Source: Haberlea rhodopensis
Taxonomy: Eukaryota > Streptophyta > Magnoliopsida > Lamiales > Gesneriaceae
Reading direction: 5' to 3'
NCBI GenBank assembly: GCA_907163345.1
Contig: CAJQUN010000341.1
Coordinates: 496,001-560,000, forward strand
DNA: 64,000 nucleotides
In this document: one piece after another, positions 22,981-36,449 of the stretch
How positions within the stretch are numbered: position 1 is the stretch's first letter
Layout: every line of letters begins with the position of its first letter
Position numbers and translations under genes: made by a program
The notes under the pieces: generated by a model
What the model saw: the letters and a program-made list of their open reading frames with translations, nothing else
Told to the model about the DNA's origin: nothing
Databases searched by the model: none

Positions 22981-25900
22981 TTTATCCCCCACTAAAAAAA
23001 TCCGTCCTCAAAATTTGCACGGCGTACTCCACGTAATGCCGAGATTACAAAATCCAAACGGATTCACATCGTCGAATCATGAACATGTCATGAACGACAC
23101 ACCAATCGCAAGGATACCGGCCTCGCACCAAAACCCGGAATGGGATAAACCTCCCAAACCCTTACAATCGCAACAGAACGTCAGCATACCCCAATGCTAA
23201 CCGTCTCAAAAGCAGACAGCTAACCCTAACTGCAATTCAAACAAATAATTCGTGATTCCAAAATAGATATCGCCTCGATGATATCTTCATGATTTAACCT
23301 ACGATGTTAACCATACATCGTTACCAAGGAAACCACTGGTACGCTACAATGTACTTGAACTACATCCGATTTCCACTTTCCAAATCCATCTCCATCAAAG
23401 GAGTAGTTGCACCACATTGCAACACGGATCGGACAACTCACGGTCACCAATCAACACAAAACACATCTCTAAAGATGTCGACCTCCGTGTGTTCCAAGAA
23501 ATCACATCTTGGTCCCAAACACACTATCGAGACTCCACAAGGTCTCATGTTCTCGAAAGGACATGAAAGAAAATCAATTGCATTCCCGCCACACGTGTCG
23601 ACCACGACACCTAACAAATCCGATTCCTGGCCATCCCTCGTTTATCCTAGGATTCAACAATCCTAAAACAGGAGGCTATCAAATTATCCAGAAATGAATT
23701 TCCATGACCCCAAGGTACTACAATTCTTCCTCGGAGGAAGTCAACCAAACCTCACGATCATTCTTCAGAATGAATTGTGCCATCGAGATTACCAATCTCA
23801 AGGTGATACAATCTCTCACCGGAGATTCATTCATCCAATCACACTAACCCGATGCTCGAAGAGGACCAAATAAATGTTGCCATTCGCATACACACACTGG
23901 TATACATGCCTAAGTACCAACACAACATGCTTCAATGCAATAGACTCGGGTATCTCCAATCATACCCAATGTCCCAAAACCAACTGTCAATCCCCAGCTA
24001 TTCTCACCTCACGGAGAATAATGATTGACAGACCAACGACCAATGGTGTGATTCCAACATCAACACCACACAAACCGACTCATGGAATCTCCCAAAGATT
24101 TCCAATCGATAGGTATATCAATACCACCTTCCTCACAAGGAAAATGTCATGAATCCATGACCCTCCAACCTCGAACCACCGTTCGAAAACCTTGATATAT
24201 TTACCAAAACATATCTCGGAACAAAAAATACGCAACTGGTTCAGAATAGCGCATCAAAGACACTATTACCAAATCAAAGCCCGTATACGCCATGTATACT
24301 CATCCTAATGATGCTCTGTACTAATGCCATAGTACTCCACAATCTCAAGCATTTCCACGGAGACGTCTCCTCGAACGTCCCACCGAAAGGTAAGAAATCC
24401 ATTACTCGGTCTAACACCAGTAATACGTACCATGGCTGATTCACAATCAACCCACGATCGATACCAGCTGTCTCCATGACAGTACAATCCAAATCTCTCC
24501 AAGAGATAAAATCAATATAGTAGTGTGACCCCACTAACTATATCCCACATTTCCAATTGTGTCTCCCGTTGCATTCCATATGCAAAGATGCTCAATCAGA
24601 GCTAGTAACGACTTGTCGACACTCACGTTGGTATTCCCAACAAAATTGAGTTGTCCCAGTACAAGTCCCTCAAAACATTTGACGTATAAACGTCCCCGTG
24701 AGGTATTCCCTGCCTCAATCATCATGCCACATAGAGACTACAAGAGTCTACCATAAACCCTCATCGTATCACCGTACGATTTACCAAACTCGAATCGAAC
24801 GAGCAGTATAATGGTTATCACAAGCACACTATAACACTGCCACAATACCTGGCCAGCAAAACACTGCCTCCATAGGCTTATACCAATCCTACCAACGTAC
24901 CTTACGTTCCATCCCGGTACACCATACTGTAACATCCATTAGAGTAGTGGGTCATCACCCAATATTTCTCTAATACCAAAGCACAAAGGACATTCCGGTG
25001 TTTGCTCAACCATAAAGCAATCCTAATTCCGTAGGATTTATTCCACACCCTCAGGGGTTGGTGTGATCAGGTCTACCACATGTCACCTCGGCATAAGCAA
25101 GTAGTTTCCTCAACAACTACTCCTGTTACCAGTCACTTGGCCATAGCCATTCCAACAAGTATACCCAAAGGTACCACTACTCGTAAAATATTTACCTCAA
25201 ATATGTGTTGCGGTACACTTCCTGTACGGCGCACCCAATAATTCATCGAGCAACCTGCTCGGCATAATGGTCTCGTCAACTAGTGACCCAGACACTATCA
25301 TGTGCTCACCATTGGCACTCAAACCATACGACTAAATACATATACATAACTGTATTATTTATCAAAACGACGCTACGCGTCTACATAGACATCCACTATG
25401 CCATCTTCATCCCGTGACGGTACCTGTCAACATATGACATTCAATATAACATCGTCAACTCGTGACGGTACATGTCAACACCTGACATTCACAATCTCAT
25501 CGTCGAACACGTGACGGCATATGTCGATACACAACATCCATAATTTCATCGTCAAACACGTGACGATACATGTTAATACATGGTATCCACAATAATGCTA
25601 ACTAAACAGCAATATACCATAATTCATTGCTAATAAAATAGCGGCATACCTGTCTCCATCGTCCAACAGTGGTACGCAAGCAGCACCCATCGCACGAAGG
25701 CGGCATGATCGCGTGCTACGTGCATAGCGGCATAACCCATCGCTATAGAATCAGCGGCATAAAATCGCTATAGATATCCGGCGGTATGAACCATCGCCAT
25801 AGATGTAGCGGAATGACCCGTCGCTATATAATACCCGGCGGCATGAACCATCGCCAATAGATGTAGCGGAATGACCCGTCGCTATATAATACCCGGCGGC

Positions 25901-26242
25901 ATGAACCATCGCCAATAGATGTAGCGGAATGACCCATCGCTATATAATACCCAGCGACATGAACCATCGCCAATAGATGTAGCGGAATGATCGGTCGCTA
26001 TATAATACCCGGCGACATGAACCATCGCCAATAGATGTAGCGGAATGTACCATCGCTATGAATACCACGTGGCATAAACCATCGCCAATCGAATAGCAGA
26101 ATGAACCATCGCTATGAGTATCCAACGGCATAAACCATCGCCAATAGAATAGAGGAATGAACCATCGCTATGAATACCCAGCGGCATAAACCATCGCCAA
26201 TAGAATAGCGGAATGAACCATCTCTATGAATAACTGGCGGCA
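22981..26242 (-). other. NB internal domain, left part, non-coding
   Basis: Begins with the PPT complement (ATCCCCCACTAAAAAAA). There is no gag-pol motif. A minus-strand stretch at 24534-24935 can be translated for 60-65 residues and weakly resembles the matching part of NA, but without a recognisable domain. From 25600 on it grades into gcgg/cgct tandem repeats. Confidence 0.7.
25741..26242. repeat. 58-bp tandem repeats in NB
   Basis: AGATGTAGCGG recurs at 25801, 25859, 25917, 25975 and 26033 (period 58), with degenerate units on both sides. Each unit alternates GCGGCATGAACCATCGCC with TAGCGGAATGACCCATCGCT. Confidence 0.9.
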
Positions 26243-26247
26243 TAAAC

Positions 26248-28372
26248 TGTAAGGACCCTAATCCTTAAGTGCGGAATAAAGGCATAATAGAGCTAGACAA
26301 ATGATCAGAGTAGAATAAACAAGTTGAGTTTGTGAGCTTAAGCATTTACATGCCAAAATAAAGGACTACCAAAAAGGATTAATTACATTCCAACAAATGA
26401 ATGTGTCCACTATAGTTTTACGCTACTCCTAGAGTAGGAACTATACAAAAGAATCCTGTCCTTTCATCTACCAAAGATGCTCGAGAAGCTCACTGTCTCA
26501 ACCCGTTCAAGCCCATCTATCATGCCAAAAAGGTACCTACAAGGACAACCCCCAAACATGAGCAATAATAATCATTCATATTCAACACAATATGAAGATA
26601 AAGCGTAAATGCATAATCAATATAAAACACTTCCTGTTTTCCCATGCATTTCAAACGCTTCCCGTTTGGTTGTCCCTGTACCATAACTCATGAGTATAAT
26701 CAATAGATTATTTTTAATGGCCAAAACATGTCATGACATTATATACCATTTCAACTGTACCACATATTGGTCACCATTCCCTAGTCTGTCCATCACAGTG
26801 TATTTTAATGCCCCTCGCTTATATTCATATGGGCGGCATAGGATAACCTCGCTACAATGGACATGCGGCGCTCCCACCCCTCGCTTCACAGAGAGCGGCA
26901 AATACCCTTTCCTCGCCCCATATGACAACCACGCTCAAATGTGACATGCGGCGCTCCCACCCCTCGCTTCACATTTGGCGGAACCAATACAAAAAGCGGC
27001 AAGCATTAAAATCATCAAAGGATGACCACGACTCATGGGATGTGCATCCAATAATCATAATATGCATCTAACATCAATATGCATAAATTACCATGTATAT
27101 GCATCCACTATGCAATACCTCATATGGCATAAATCAACATGTATATGCATCCACTATGCAATACCACATATATACCCGCATCCACAATGCATAAACAATG
27201 AGTATATAAAATACATGTTACCGTTGGGTGCCCGTACGTCCACTACGTACCTTTCCAAAATGTGGAATGTGGTTGGACCTCAATTCCTTGGCTGCGTTGC
27301 CACCTGGGTTGGTTCTACATATTCACAAATACCAATATTAGAACCCAATAATAGTCCAATACCAAAAATCCCACAAAAACACCCAAAAATACCATTTTTG
27401 GTGTCTCGCGATCGATCGCCATCAAGCCCCGATCGATCGCGAGAACACACTGCCTCGGGCAACAAAAATGCACAATCCGCGATCGATCGCGGAGCTAGCG
27501 CCGATCGATCGCGGCCTCGCCGATCGATCGCGCCCAGCTCGCGATCGATCGCTGAGGCTTACTGCCTCAGCCCTGTTGCTCGCGATCGATCGCGAGAAAA
27601 TCGCCGATCGATCGCCGAGCTGCGGGAAATCGAGATTCGGGCACTATTCACCCATCTCTTTCCCCAACTCATCTAAACCCACATACACCAACACCAACCA
27701 ATACCAATAACTCAAAACCAACACTAAACATCATAACAAACTCAAATATACCACATCCAACCAAAATATTACCAAAACCACAACACCCAACACAAACCCA
27801 TTTTAAACCCTTTAAAACCAAACTAAACTCAACCAAAACCTTACAAAATTAATACATGAGGTACCCATACCTCTTGGGGATCTCAAATCACCCAACAATC
27901 TTCCACAAATCAAAGTTTGCAAGGTCTCCTCTTCACCTCAAAGGTGGAGCTCGAAAATGGGAAGGGAAAGTAAGGGTTTGGGTGTTGATTTTGAAAAGTA
28001 AGAGTGGATGGATGTAAAGTGGGGTTTGAGTATTAAATGTGAGGTAATTTAAAATGATACCCAAAATAATCCATGGTGTATAAAACACCCCAACATGATA
28101 TTTTCAAAGCATTTACTCAAAATGCACCATAATATCAATTAACACATGATTTCCAATTAATTGCTAACCAATGCAAATAAATCATGCTTCCCATAATATT
28201 TACCCAACATGCACCACATGCACCCTGAAATGCAACCCCGGGTCACCCTATCCATATGACCATGCATTTTCCATAAGGTAAATAAATCCCAACACATAAT
28301 CAATTACCACATAATTAATCATGTAAACACAATTAAAGCCCAATAGCAATTAACCATTTCGGGGATGTCACA
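26248..28372 (-). repeat. T2 3' LTR
   Basis: Starts (minus strand) TGTGACATCCCCGAAATGG and ends GGGTCCTTACA. It holds a donor-like CCCCAAGAG|GTATGG near 27875 and eight GATCGATC sites (27410-27613). An acceptor-like AACCCAG at 27304 leads a 53-base mini-exon, followed by AAAG|GTACGT at 27250. Then come CCGC/AGCG motifs (26810-27000) and CTTGTAG|GTAC near 26535. Confidence 0.95.
27410..27613 (-). repeat. GATCGATC palindrome array in T2 3' LTR
   Basis: Sites start at 27410, 27431, 27481, 27503, 27522, 27543, 27584 and 27606. Steps from the 5' side of the LTR are 22, 41, 21, 19, 22, 50 and 21, matching LTR G. An identical array is at 34321-34524. Confidence 0.93.
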
Positions 28373-28384
28373 ATACTCCCCTAC

Positions 28385-30634
28385 TTATAAGATTTCGTCC
28401 TCGAAATCACATGCACTTACCCCAACAGAAACTAAACATAAACTCATACCAGAGAATAGTTCCGGGTAGTGCTGCACCATATGCTGCTCCGTCTCCCACG
28501 TAGCCTCCTCGACACCCCTGCGATCCCACTGAACTTTGATCATCGGTATCACTTTGTTCCGAAGTCTACGGTCTGCTCTGTCCAGAATTCTAACAGGCCG
28601 TTCCACATAAGATATATCTGACTCTAACTGAACTTCGGAAGGCTGTAACACGTGAGACGGATCCGGCTCATACTTCCGCAACATTGATACATGAAATACA
28701 TCATGTATCCCAGATAAAGAAGGCGGCAAAGCCAGTCGGTAAGCCAATGTGCCAATGCGCTGTAAGATCTCATACGGTCCAACGTACCTCGGAGACAGTT
28801 TCCCGCGCATCCCAAACCGCACAACGCCTCTGAAAGGCGAGATCTTCAAAAAGACCTTATCTCCCAACTGAAACTCTAACGGTCTCCGCCGTTTATTTGC
28901 ATAAGCTGCCTGTCTGTCTTGGGCCGCTTTCATTTTCTGCCTAATAGTCTTTATCTTCTCTTCCATTTCCCGGATCAACTCAGGCCCTCCGACTGATCTA
29001 CTGTCCAAATCATCCCAACACAGGGGTGATCTACATCGTCTGCCATAAAGAGCTTCAAACGGAGCCATCTGAATACTTGCCTGGTAGCTATTGTTATACG
29101 AAAACTCTACCAAAGGCACTGAATCCTGCCAAGAAGCATCGAACTCCAAAACACAAGCTCTTAACATGTCCTCGAGCGTCTGAATAGTGCGCTCGGTCTG
29201 GCCATCCGTCTGAGGATGATAAGCAGTACTCAATCTGACCTCAGTTCCCAAAGCTGACTGAAGGCCTTCCCAGAAATGAGATGTGAATCGCGGATCTCGA
29301 TCTGACACAATAGAAACGGGGATCCCATGCAATCTCACCACATCTCTAATATACAACTGCGCCATCCTCAAAAATGTAAATGTCATGCTATAGGGGATAA
29401 AGTGGGCTACCTTGGTCAATCTGTCCACAATCACCCAAATAGCATCGAAGCCTGAAGCACTCCTCGGCAAATGAGTCACGAAGTCCATGGAAATGTGCTC
29501 CCACTTCCACTTCGGTATCTCCAAGCTCCTCAATTCGCCGCCAGGTCTCTGCCTCTCTGCCTTAACCTGCTGGCAGATCAAACACCTCTTCACATAAGCG
29601 ACGACATCAGACTTCATTCTCTTCCACCAAAACTGACCACACAGATCTCTGTACATCTTCTTCCCGCCTGGGTGGATGCTAAGTCTACTACTGTGAGCTC
29701 GCTCCAAGATTCCCTTACGCAACTCCGGCGTACTCGGAACTACCCAGCGGTTACCCAATCTCAAAGATCCGTCGTCGGCCACTCTGAACTTCGTCGGCTG
29801 ACCAAGATGCACTATAGACAACCATCTCTGAACCTCAGCATCTGACCTCTGAGCTCTCCTGATACTCTCAAAGATATCTGGCTCAGCTAGCAAAGTCGAT
29901 ACATACACAGGTGATGCATCAATGTCAAAGTCATAGCCCATATGGCAATAGGAGGTCATCATAGCCGACAGATGGATGACGTCCTCAGCAGAACTCCTCA
30001 CTTTCCGGCTCAAAGCGTCTGTTGTCAAATTGGCCTTCCCCGGATGGTACTCTATCTCGCAATCATAGTCCTTGAGTAGGTCCATCCATCTCCTCTGTCT
30101 CATGTTCAGCTCTGCCTGAGTAAATAGAAACTTGAGGCTCTTGTGATCCGTGTATATGGTGAATGAAGTGCCATATAAGTAGTGCCTCCAGATCTTCAGG
30201 GCGAAGATGATAGCCGCCAATTCCAAGTCATGAACTGGATATCTGGTCTCATGCGGCTTCAACTGCCTCGATGCATAAGCTACCACATGCTTATCTTGCA
30301 TCAGAACACATCCAAGGCCCTGCAGTGATGCATCAGTATACAGAACAAATCTGGAGTTCTCCGTCGGAATCACTAACACTGGCGCCGTCGTCAACCGGTG
30401 CTTCAACTCCTGGAAGCTCTCCTCACAAGCTTCTGACCAAAAGAAAGGCACACCCTTCTGAGTCAACTGAGTCAGCGGCTTGGCAATCTTCGAAAAGCCC
30501 TCGACAAAGCGCCGATAATACCCGGCCAAACCAAGGAAACTCCGGATCTCAGGTACAGAAGTGGGGGCAGCCCACTCCATCACAAGCCTCAATCTTCTTC
30601 GGGTCCACTGATATCCCGCTGCTCGAAATGACAT
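28385..30634 (-). pseudogene. pol: T2 RT thumb, RNase H, integrase, chromodomain tail
   Basis: 749-codon frame on the minus strand. The first 14 residues are out-of-frame sequence; homology begins at VMEWAAPTSVPEI. The order is RT connection; RNase H (LYTDASLQGLG, TDHKSLKFL); the HHCC zinc finger; the DDE integrase core (SMDFVTH, VSDRDPR, GQTERTIQ); the GPY/F motif; and the chromodomain-type tail IKVQWDRRGVEEATWE. It ends with a family-specific extension after PELFSGM. All catalytic acidic residues I looked for are present. It is separated from the upstream RT by one extra base near 30583, so it cannot be read as one polyprotein as the sequence stands. Confidence 0.93.
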
Positions 30635-31256
30635 GCCCCAGAAACACTACACTGCTCAGCCAAAACTCGCATTTACTGAGCTTAGCATACAACTGATGCT
30701 CTCTGAGAATCTGAAGCACTGTCCTCAAGTGTTTCACATGATCTTCCTCGCTCCGGGAGTAGATAAGAATGTCGTCAATAAACACGATGACGAACTGATC
30801 AAGATACTGCTGAAACACTCTATTCATCAGACTCATGAAGACTGCTGGAGCATTCGTCACACCGAACGGCATTACTAAGAACTCATAATGCCCGTAGCGA
30901 GTCCGGAACGCTGTCTTCTGCACATCTTCCTCTCTGACCCGAATCTGATGATACCCGGACCTCAAATCAATCTTGCTATACACCCTGGTACCTTGCAACT
31001 GATCGAACAAGTCGTCTATCCTTGGGAGAGGATACTTGTTCTTCACTGTAGCCTTATTCAGTTGCCGGTAATCGATGCACAGCCGCATCGAACCGTCCTT
31101 CTTCTTCACAAAGAGGACTGGTGCGCCCCATGGCGACACGCTCGGGCGTATATACCCCTTGTCCAGGAGATCCTGTAACTGTTCTTTCAACTCCCTCAAC
31201 TCTGCCGGTGCCATCCTATAAGGTGCACGAGAGATAGCGGATGTCCCTGGCAGCAA
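30549..31256 (-). pseudogene. pol: T2 reverse transcriptase, fingers and palm
   Basis: 235-codon frame beginning in the protease-RT linker (LLPGTSAISRAPYRMAPAEL). It contains the RT domain through FIDDILIYS, the catalytic Asp pair, and HVISSSGISVDP. The last ten residues are shifted-frame sequence after a one-base insertion near 30583. The linker that is deleted in T1 is intact here. Confidence 0.93.
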
Positions 31257-32038
31257 CTCGATCCCAAATTCAACTTCCCTGGCCGGTGGAAATCCTGGGA
31301 TCTCTTCTGGAATACATCAGCAAATTCTGCCACAACTGGTACATCCTCAACTCTCAGTTCTTTACTTTTCCCAGACGTGTCCACGGCATATATAAGATAG
31401 CCCGTGTGTCCACGTTCCAACAACTGAGACATCTTGATCGCTGAAATCAACGGAATCTTCGCACGAGACCCGTTGCCAAAGAAAGTCCACTGACTGCCCA
31501 ACTCAGGTCTGAACTTCACTGTTCTCTGCCGGCAATCTACCACTGCCTGGTATCTGTTCAGAACATCAATTCCCAAGATGCAGTCAAAGTCTGACATACC
31601 CAGCACAATCAAGTCTGATCTCAACTCGTTGCCCTCAAAATAAATGAGGCTATCTGCCAAAAACTGATCAGCAACGACGTTTCTTCCAGTGGGTGTCGAG
31701 ACCAATAGAGGCGTGGGCAAAGAAGACGTGCGCATATGGTGTCTTTCCACGAATCCCACTGACACAAAGGAATGGGAGGCACCTGTATCTATCAAAACAA
31801 AAGCAGGGTACGTAAATAAATGACACGTACCGGCAATCACCTCCTCTGGAGCTGCCTGAGCCTGCTCCCTGGTCAGTGCATATACTTGCCCCTGGGGTGG
31901 TCCCACTGTCTGACCTCCCGATGGACGAGGCCCAAACTGCTGCCTCTGCTGCACTGTCCTGTCCTCAAACCTTGGCCGGTTGCCCTGATACTCTGACTGG
32001 CCTCCCCTGGTGGGACAATACCGAGCAATGTGGCCCAT
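31196..32038 (-). pseudogene. T2 protease region
   Basis: 280-codon frame running from the second zinc knuckle (MGHIARYC) through a Gln/Arg/Pro-rich spacer to a pepsin-like protease with DTGASHSF and the ILGIDVLNRY motif. After EFADVF the frame leaves the family sequence because one C is missing near 31311, and the last 30 residues are shifted. Confidence 0.92.
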
Positions 32039-32949
32039 CTTGCCACAGACATAACATGCAGGACACTTATTTGAAGAATGCGGTCCTCCACAATTGTTGC
32101 CCTAGGCTCTCCCGGCCTCTCCCCTTGTGAAGATCCTCGGCTAGCGGACCAATTTCCCTTCTTGTTATCCTGCTTCTGTCCAAAGTATTTCTTCCCACCA
32201 TACCGTGAAGATGAAGAGGCACCACGGGGTTTAAATGACTCACCCCGAGGTCTCAAACTGTCAGTAGTCTGCCTCTGTGGCGGTACCGGTGGTGGCATGG
32301 CGTAAGCTCCCACTCCTAGCTCAGCAAGCTCCGCTCTTGTGAGAGCATCATCAAAAGAAGTTGGGTTATTGATGATAACCCGGTCATAGAGCTCCGGTCG
32401 CAGTCCTTTCATGAAATTTCTCATCTTGGCACGTCCATCAGAGGCAATATGGGGGACATACCTCAGTAGTGATGAGTACTGTGTGGCATAATCTGCTACG
32501 GTCATGTTCCCTTGCCTCAGATTGGTAAATTCATCCTCCTTTGTCTGCCTTGCTGCCGCGGAGAAGTATCGGTTCAAGAACCTGGTCCTGAAGAGCGTCC
32601 AGTCAATCACAGCACCCAGTGCTCTCATCTCCATCACTGTGCTCCTCCACCACATCAATGGTTTCTTAGCCAACTGGAACTCCGCCAGCCTCAGCCAAGC
32701 AGTAATAGCACACGGAGCCGATACAAAGATCTGTTCAAGTCTCTCTAACCACTCTTCAGCCTCTTCTCCGGACTCTGTCCCCTCAAACCGGGGCGGATGA
32801 TAAGACAGAAACTGCGTCAAGCTAATCTCACCCGGTAGCAATAACTGGACTACTGGTTCCATTCCCACAGCCGGTGGAGGTAGAGGATTAGCCTGTCCAA
32901 TACTCGCATTTACACTCCCAACATCTCCGACTTCCTCATTAGCAGCCAT
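31873..32949 (-). pseudogene. gag: T2 gag
   Basis: Start ATG at 32947-32949 (MAANEEVGDV); the open frame extends four codons upstream, as in T1 and T3. The capsid domain is residues 55-205, with the WWRSTVMEMRA and FRTRFLNRYFSAAARQ motifs well conserved. A basic linker follows. A one-base loss near 32100 puts both zinc knuckles (NNCGGPHSSNKC and CYVCGKMGHIARYC) into the next frame, so this frame ends in about 75 unrelated residues. Confidence 0.92.
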
Positions 32950-32950
32950 G

Positions 32951-33088
32951 CTGTAACACAAATGTTAACAACAATCCAAAGCAATATATAACATGTCGTT
33001 AGATAACAGGAGTGATATAAGCATGTTAGTATAACAGGATATACAATAATATGCACCACATGCATAGACATGCTCCAAATGTAAGCAC
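32951..33088 (-). other. Putative 138-nt leader intron of T2
   Basis: Donor-like GGCTAG|GTGCTTAC at 33088 and acceptor-like TTACAG ending at 32951, one base before the gag ATG. The branch-like GTTAAC is present. T1 (2124-2252) and T3 (57685-57827) have the same arrangement. Confidence 0.4.
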
Positions 33089-33142
33089 CTAGCCAACCAT
33101 GCTAAGGCTACCCTTCACTCGTTCCCGGGTTCTCTAACCACT

Positions 33143-33154
33143 GCTCTGATACCA
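33143..33154 (-). other. T2 primer binding site
   Basis: Complement of TGGTATCAGAGC, next to the 5' LTR. Confidence 0.93.
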
Positions 33155-33158
33155 CTAA

Positions 33159-35283
33159 TGTAAGGACCCTAATCCTTAAGTGCGGAATAAAGGCATAATA
33201 GAGCTAGACAAATGATCAGAGTAGAATAAACAAGTTGAGTTTGTGAGCTTAAGCATTTACATGCCAAAATAAAGGACTACCAAAAAGGATTAATTACATT
33301 CCAACAAATGAATGTGTCCACTATAGTTTTACGCTACTCCTAGAGTAGGAACTATACAAAAGAATCCTGTCCTTTCATCTACCAAAGATGCTCGAGAAGC
33401 TCACTGTCTCAACCCGTTCAAGCCCATCTATCATGCCAAAAAGGTACCTACAAGGACAACCCCCAAACATGAGCAATAATAATCATTCATATTCAACACA
33501 ATATGAAGATAAAGCGTAAATGCATAATCAATATAAAACACTTCCTGTTTTCCCATGCATTTCAAACGCTTCCCGTTTGGTTGTCCCTGTACCATAACTC
33601 ATGAGTATAATCAATAGATTATTTTTAATGGCCAAAACATGTCATGACATTATATACCATTTCAACTGTACCACATATTGGTCACCATTCCCTAGTCTGT
33701 CCATCACAGTGTATTTTAATGCCCCTCGCTTATATTCATATGGGCGGCATAGGATAACCTCGCTACAATGGACATGCGGCGCTCCCACCCCTCGCTTCAC
33801 AGAGAGCGGCAAATACCCTTTCCTCGCCCCATATGACAACCACGCTCAAATGTGACATGCGGCGCTCCCACCCCTCGCTTCACATTTGGCGGAACCAATA
33901 CAAAAAGCGGCAAGCATTAAAATCATCAAAGGATGACCACGACTCATGGGATGTGCATCCAATAATCATAATATGCATCTAACATCAATATGCATAAATT
34001 ACCATGTATATGCATCCACTATGCAATACCTCATATGGCATAAATCAACATGTATATGCATCCACTATGCAATACCACATATATACCCGCATCCACAATG
34101 CATAAACAATGAGTATATAAAATACATGTTACCGTTGGGTGCCCGTACGTCCACTACGTACCTTTCCAAAATGTGGAATGTGGTTGGACCTCAATTCCTT
34201 GGCTGCGTTGCCACCTGGGTTGGTTCTACATATTCACAAATACCAATATTAGAACCCAATAATAGTCCAATACCAAAAATCCCACAAAAACACCCAAAAA
34301 TACCATTTTTGGTGTCTCGCGATCGATCGCCATCAAGCCCCGATCGATCGCGAGAACACACTGCCTCGGGCAACAAAAATGCACAATCCGCGATCGATCG
34401 CGGAGCTAGCGCCGATCGATCGCGGCCTCGCCGATCGATCGCGCCCAGCTCGCGATCGATCGCTGAGGCTTACTGCCTCAGCCCTGTTGCTCGCGATCGA
34501 TCGCGAGAAAATCGCCGATCGATCGCCGAGCTGCGGGAAATCGAGATTCGGGCACTATTCACCCATCTCTTTCCCCAACTCATCTAAACCCACATACACC
34601 AACACCAACCAATACCAATAACTCAAAACCAACACTAAACATCATAACAAACTCAAATATACCACATCCAACCAAAATATTACCAAAACCACAACACCCA
34701 ACACAAACCCATTTTAAACCCTTTAAAACCAAACTAAACTCAACCAAAACCTTACAAAATTAATACATGAGGTACCCATACCTCTTGGGGATCTCAAATC
34801 ACCCAACAATCTTCCACAAATCAAAGTTTGCAAGGTCTCCTCTTCACCTCAAAGGTGGAGCTCGAAAATGGGAAGGGAAAGTAAGGGTTTGGGTGTTGAT
34901 TTTGAAAAGTAAGAGTGGATGGATGTAAAGTGGGGTTTGAGTATTAAATGTGAGGTAATTTAAAATGATACCCAAAATAATCCATGGTGTATAAAACACC
35001 CCAACATGATATTTTCAAAGCATTTACTCAAAATGCACCATAATATCAATTAACACATGATTTCCAATTAATTGCTAACCAATGCAAATAAATCATGCTT
35101 CCCATAATATTTACCCAACATGCACCACATGCACCCTGAAATGCAACCCCGGGTCACCCTATCCATATGACCATGCATTTTCCATAAGGTAAATAAATCC
35201 CAACACATAATCAATTACCACATAATTAATCATGTAAACACAATTAAAGCCCAATAGCAATTAACCATTTCGGGGATGTCACA
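33159..35283 (-). repeat. T2 5' LTR
   Basis: Same length and, where read, same sequence as the 3' LTR. Confidence 0.95.
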
Positions 35284-36449
35284 TAAACCATCGCCAATAT
35301 AATAGCCGATCCCTAGTCTTTATAGTAGTGTATCTTAATGTACCTCGCTTTTCATGACCGCGGCACAAATACCCCTCGCTTCGACATATCAGCGGCATCG
35401 AATAACCTCGCTCAAATGCGACATGCGGCAATACCCTCGCTTCAACATTTGGCGGCAAATATTCTTTCCTCGCTACGATATGACAGCGGCTAGTATTCTA
35501 TCATCGCGTCAAGTGGCAGCGGCAAGGCATTTAAAATCATCACTCATCCATAACAACTACTCATGGGATATTCACCAAGCATTCCATTTATACCTGCAAC
35601 ACAATGCATATTCCATATCCCAATATACATCACCATGAGTGTATTTTAATGCACCTCGCTTCAAATGTGACATGCGGCAATACACTCGCTTCAATATTTA
35701 GCGGCAAAGCATTAAAATCGTCACTCCAATATATACAACCACAATGAGTGTATTTTAATGCACCTCGCTCAAATGTGACATGCGGCAATACCCCCGCTTC
35801 AACATTTAGCGGCAAAGCATTAAAATCATCACTCCAATATATAGGCAACCACAATGCATAATCCATAATCCAATATACATCGACATGAGTGTATTTTAAT
35901 GCACCTCGCTCAAATGTGACATGCGGAATTTTACCATTGCTTCAACATTTAGCGGCAAAGCATTAAAATCATCATTCCAATCTATATGCAACCACAATGC
36001 ATAATCCATGATGTATATAAAATGCAGGTTACCGTTTTGTGGCTTTCAACCCTGGCCTTAGCGCTTCATGTCATGGCGTCCCTACAGGAACAATCTCAAA
36101 CCATGACCATTTAATAATCCATATTCACCACAATATGATTATAATGAGTAAATGCATAAATCATGAGTACAAAGTACTTCCTGTGTCCCAATGCATTTCA
36201 AAATGCTCCCTTTGGTTGTCCCTGTGCCACAACTCACAATCATAATCAACATATTATATTATGATTCCATATATGTCATGACATATAATTGTTTCACTAT
36301 GATCACATATCATAAACGCACATAAGCAAAATAGTTGTGTCACACAACACTAACTACAATCATGCATAATTATGTGCTACTCATTTCCATCAATATGATC
36401 GTAGGCCCTCAACAGCCCCAAAGAGCAACCACTGCTCTGATACCACTAA
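35284..36449 (-). other. NB internal domain, PBS-side part
   Basis: Continues NB after T2. Non-coding, filled with gcgg/cgct motifs and a larger repeat starting GAGTGTATTTTAATGCACCT at 35637, 35746 and 35887 (steps 109 and 141). The PBS complement is at 36434-36445. Confidence 0.8.

Larger units (their letters stand above)
26248..35283 (-). mobile_element. T2: Ty3/Gypsy Tekay-like element with two equal-length LTRs
   Basis: TSD taaac at 26243-26247 and 35284-35288. LTRs are 26248-28372 (3') and 33159-35283 (5'), both 2125 bp with a constant 6911-bp offset. I found no difference in the stretches I compared, so the insertion is recent. PPT complement: 28373-28385. PBS complement: 33143-33154. 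Internal length is 4786 bp, the same as T1. Despite the youth of the LTRs, gag-pol has three single-base indels (near 32100, 31311 and 30583). It was inserted into the 58-bp repeat field of NB. Confidence 0.95.

Noticed and set aside
27410..27613. CRISPR-like array or cyanobacterial HIP1-type (GCGATCGC) contamination
   Set aside because: Spacers are short, unequal and shared between copies, and the repeats are palindromes inside plant LTRs with TSDs. There are no cas genes and no bacterial coding sequence.
27035..27676. 213-codon frame (and its copy at 33946-34587) in the T2 LTRs
   Set aside because: Lies across the T2 LTR palindrome array on the strand opposite to the element; no domain, and not open in related LTRs.
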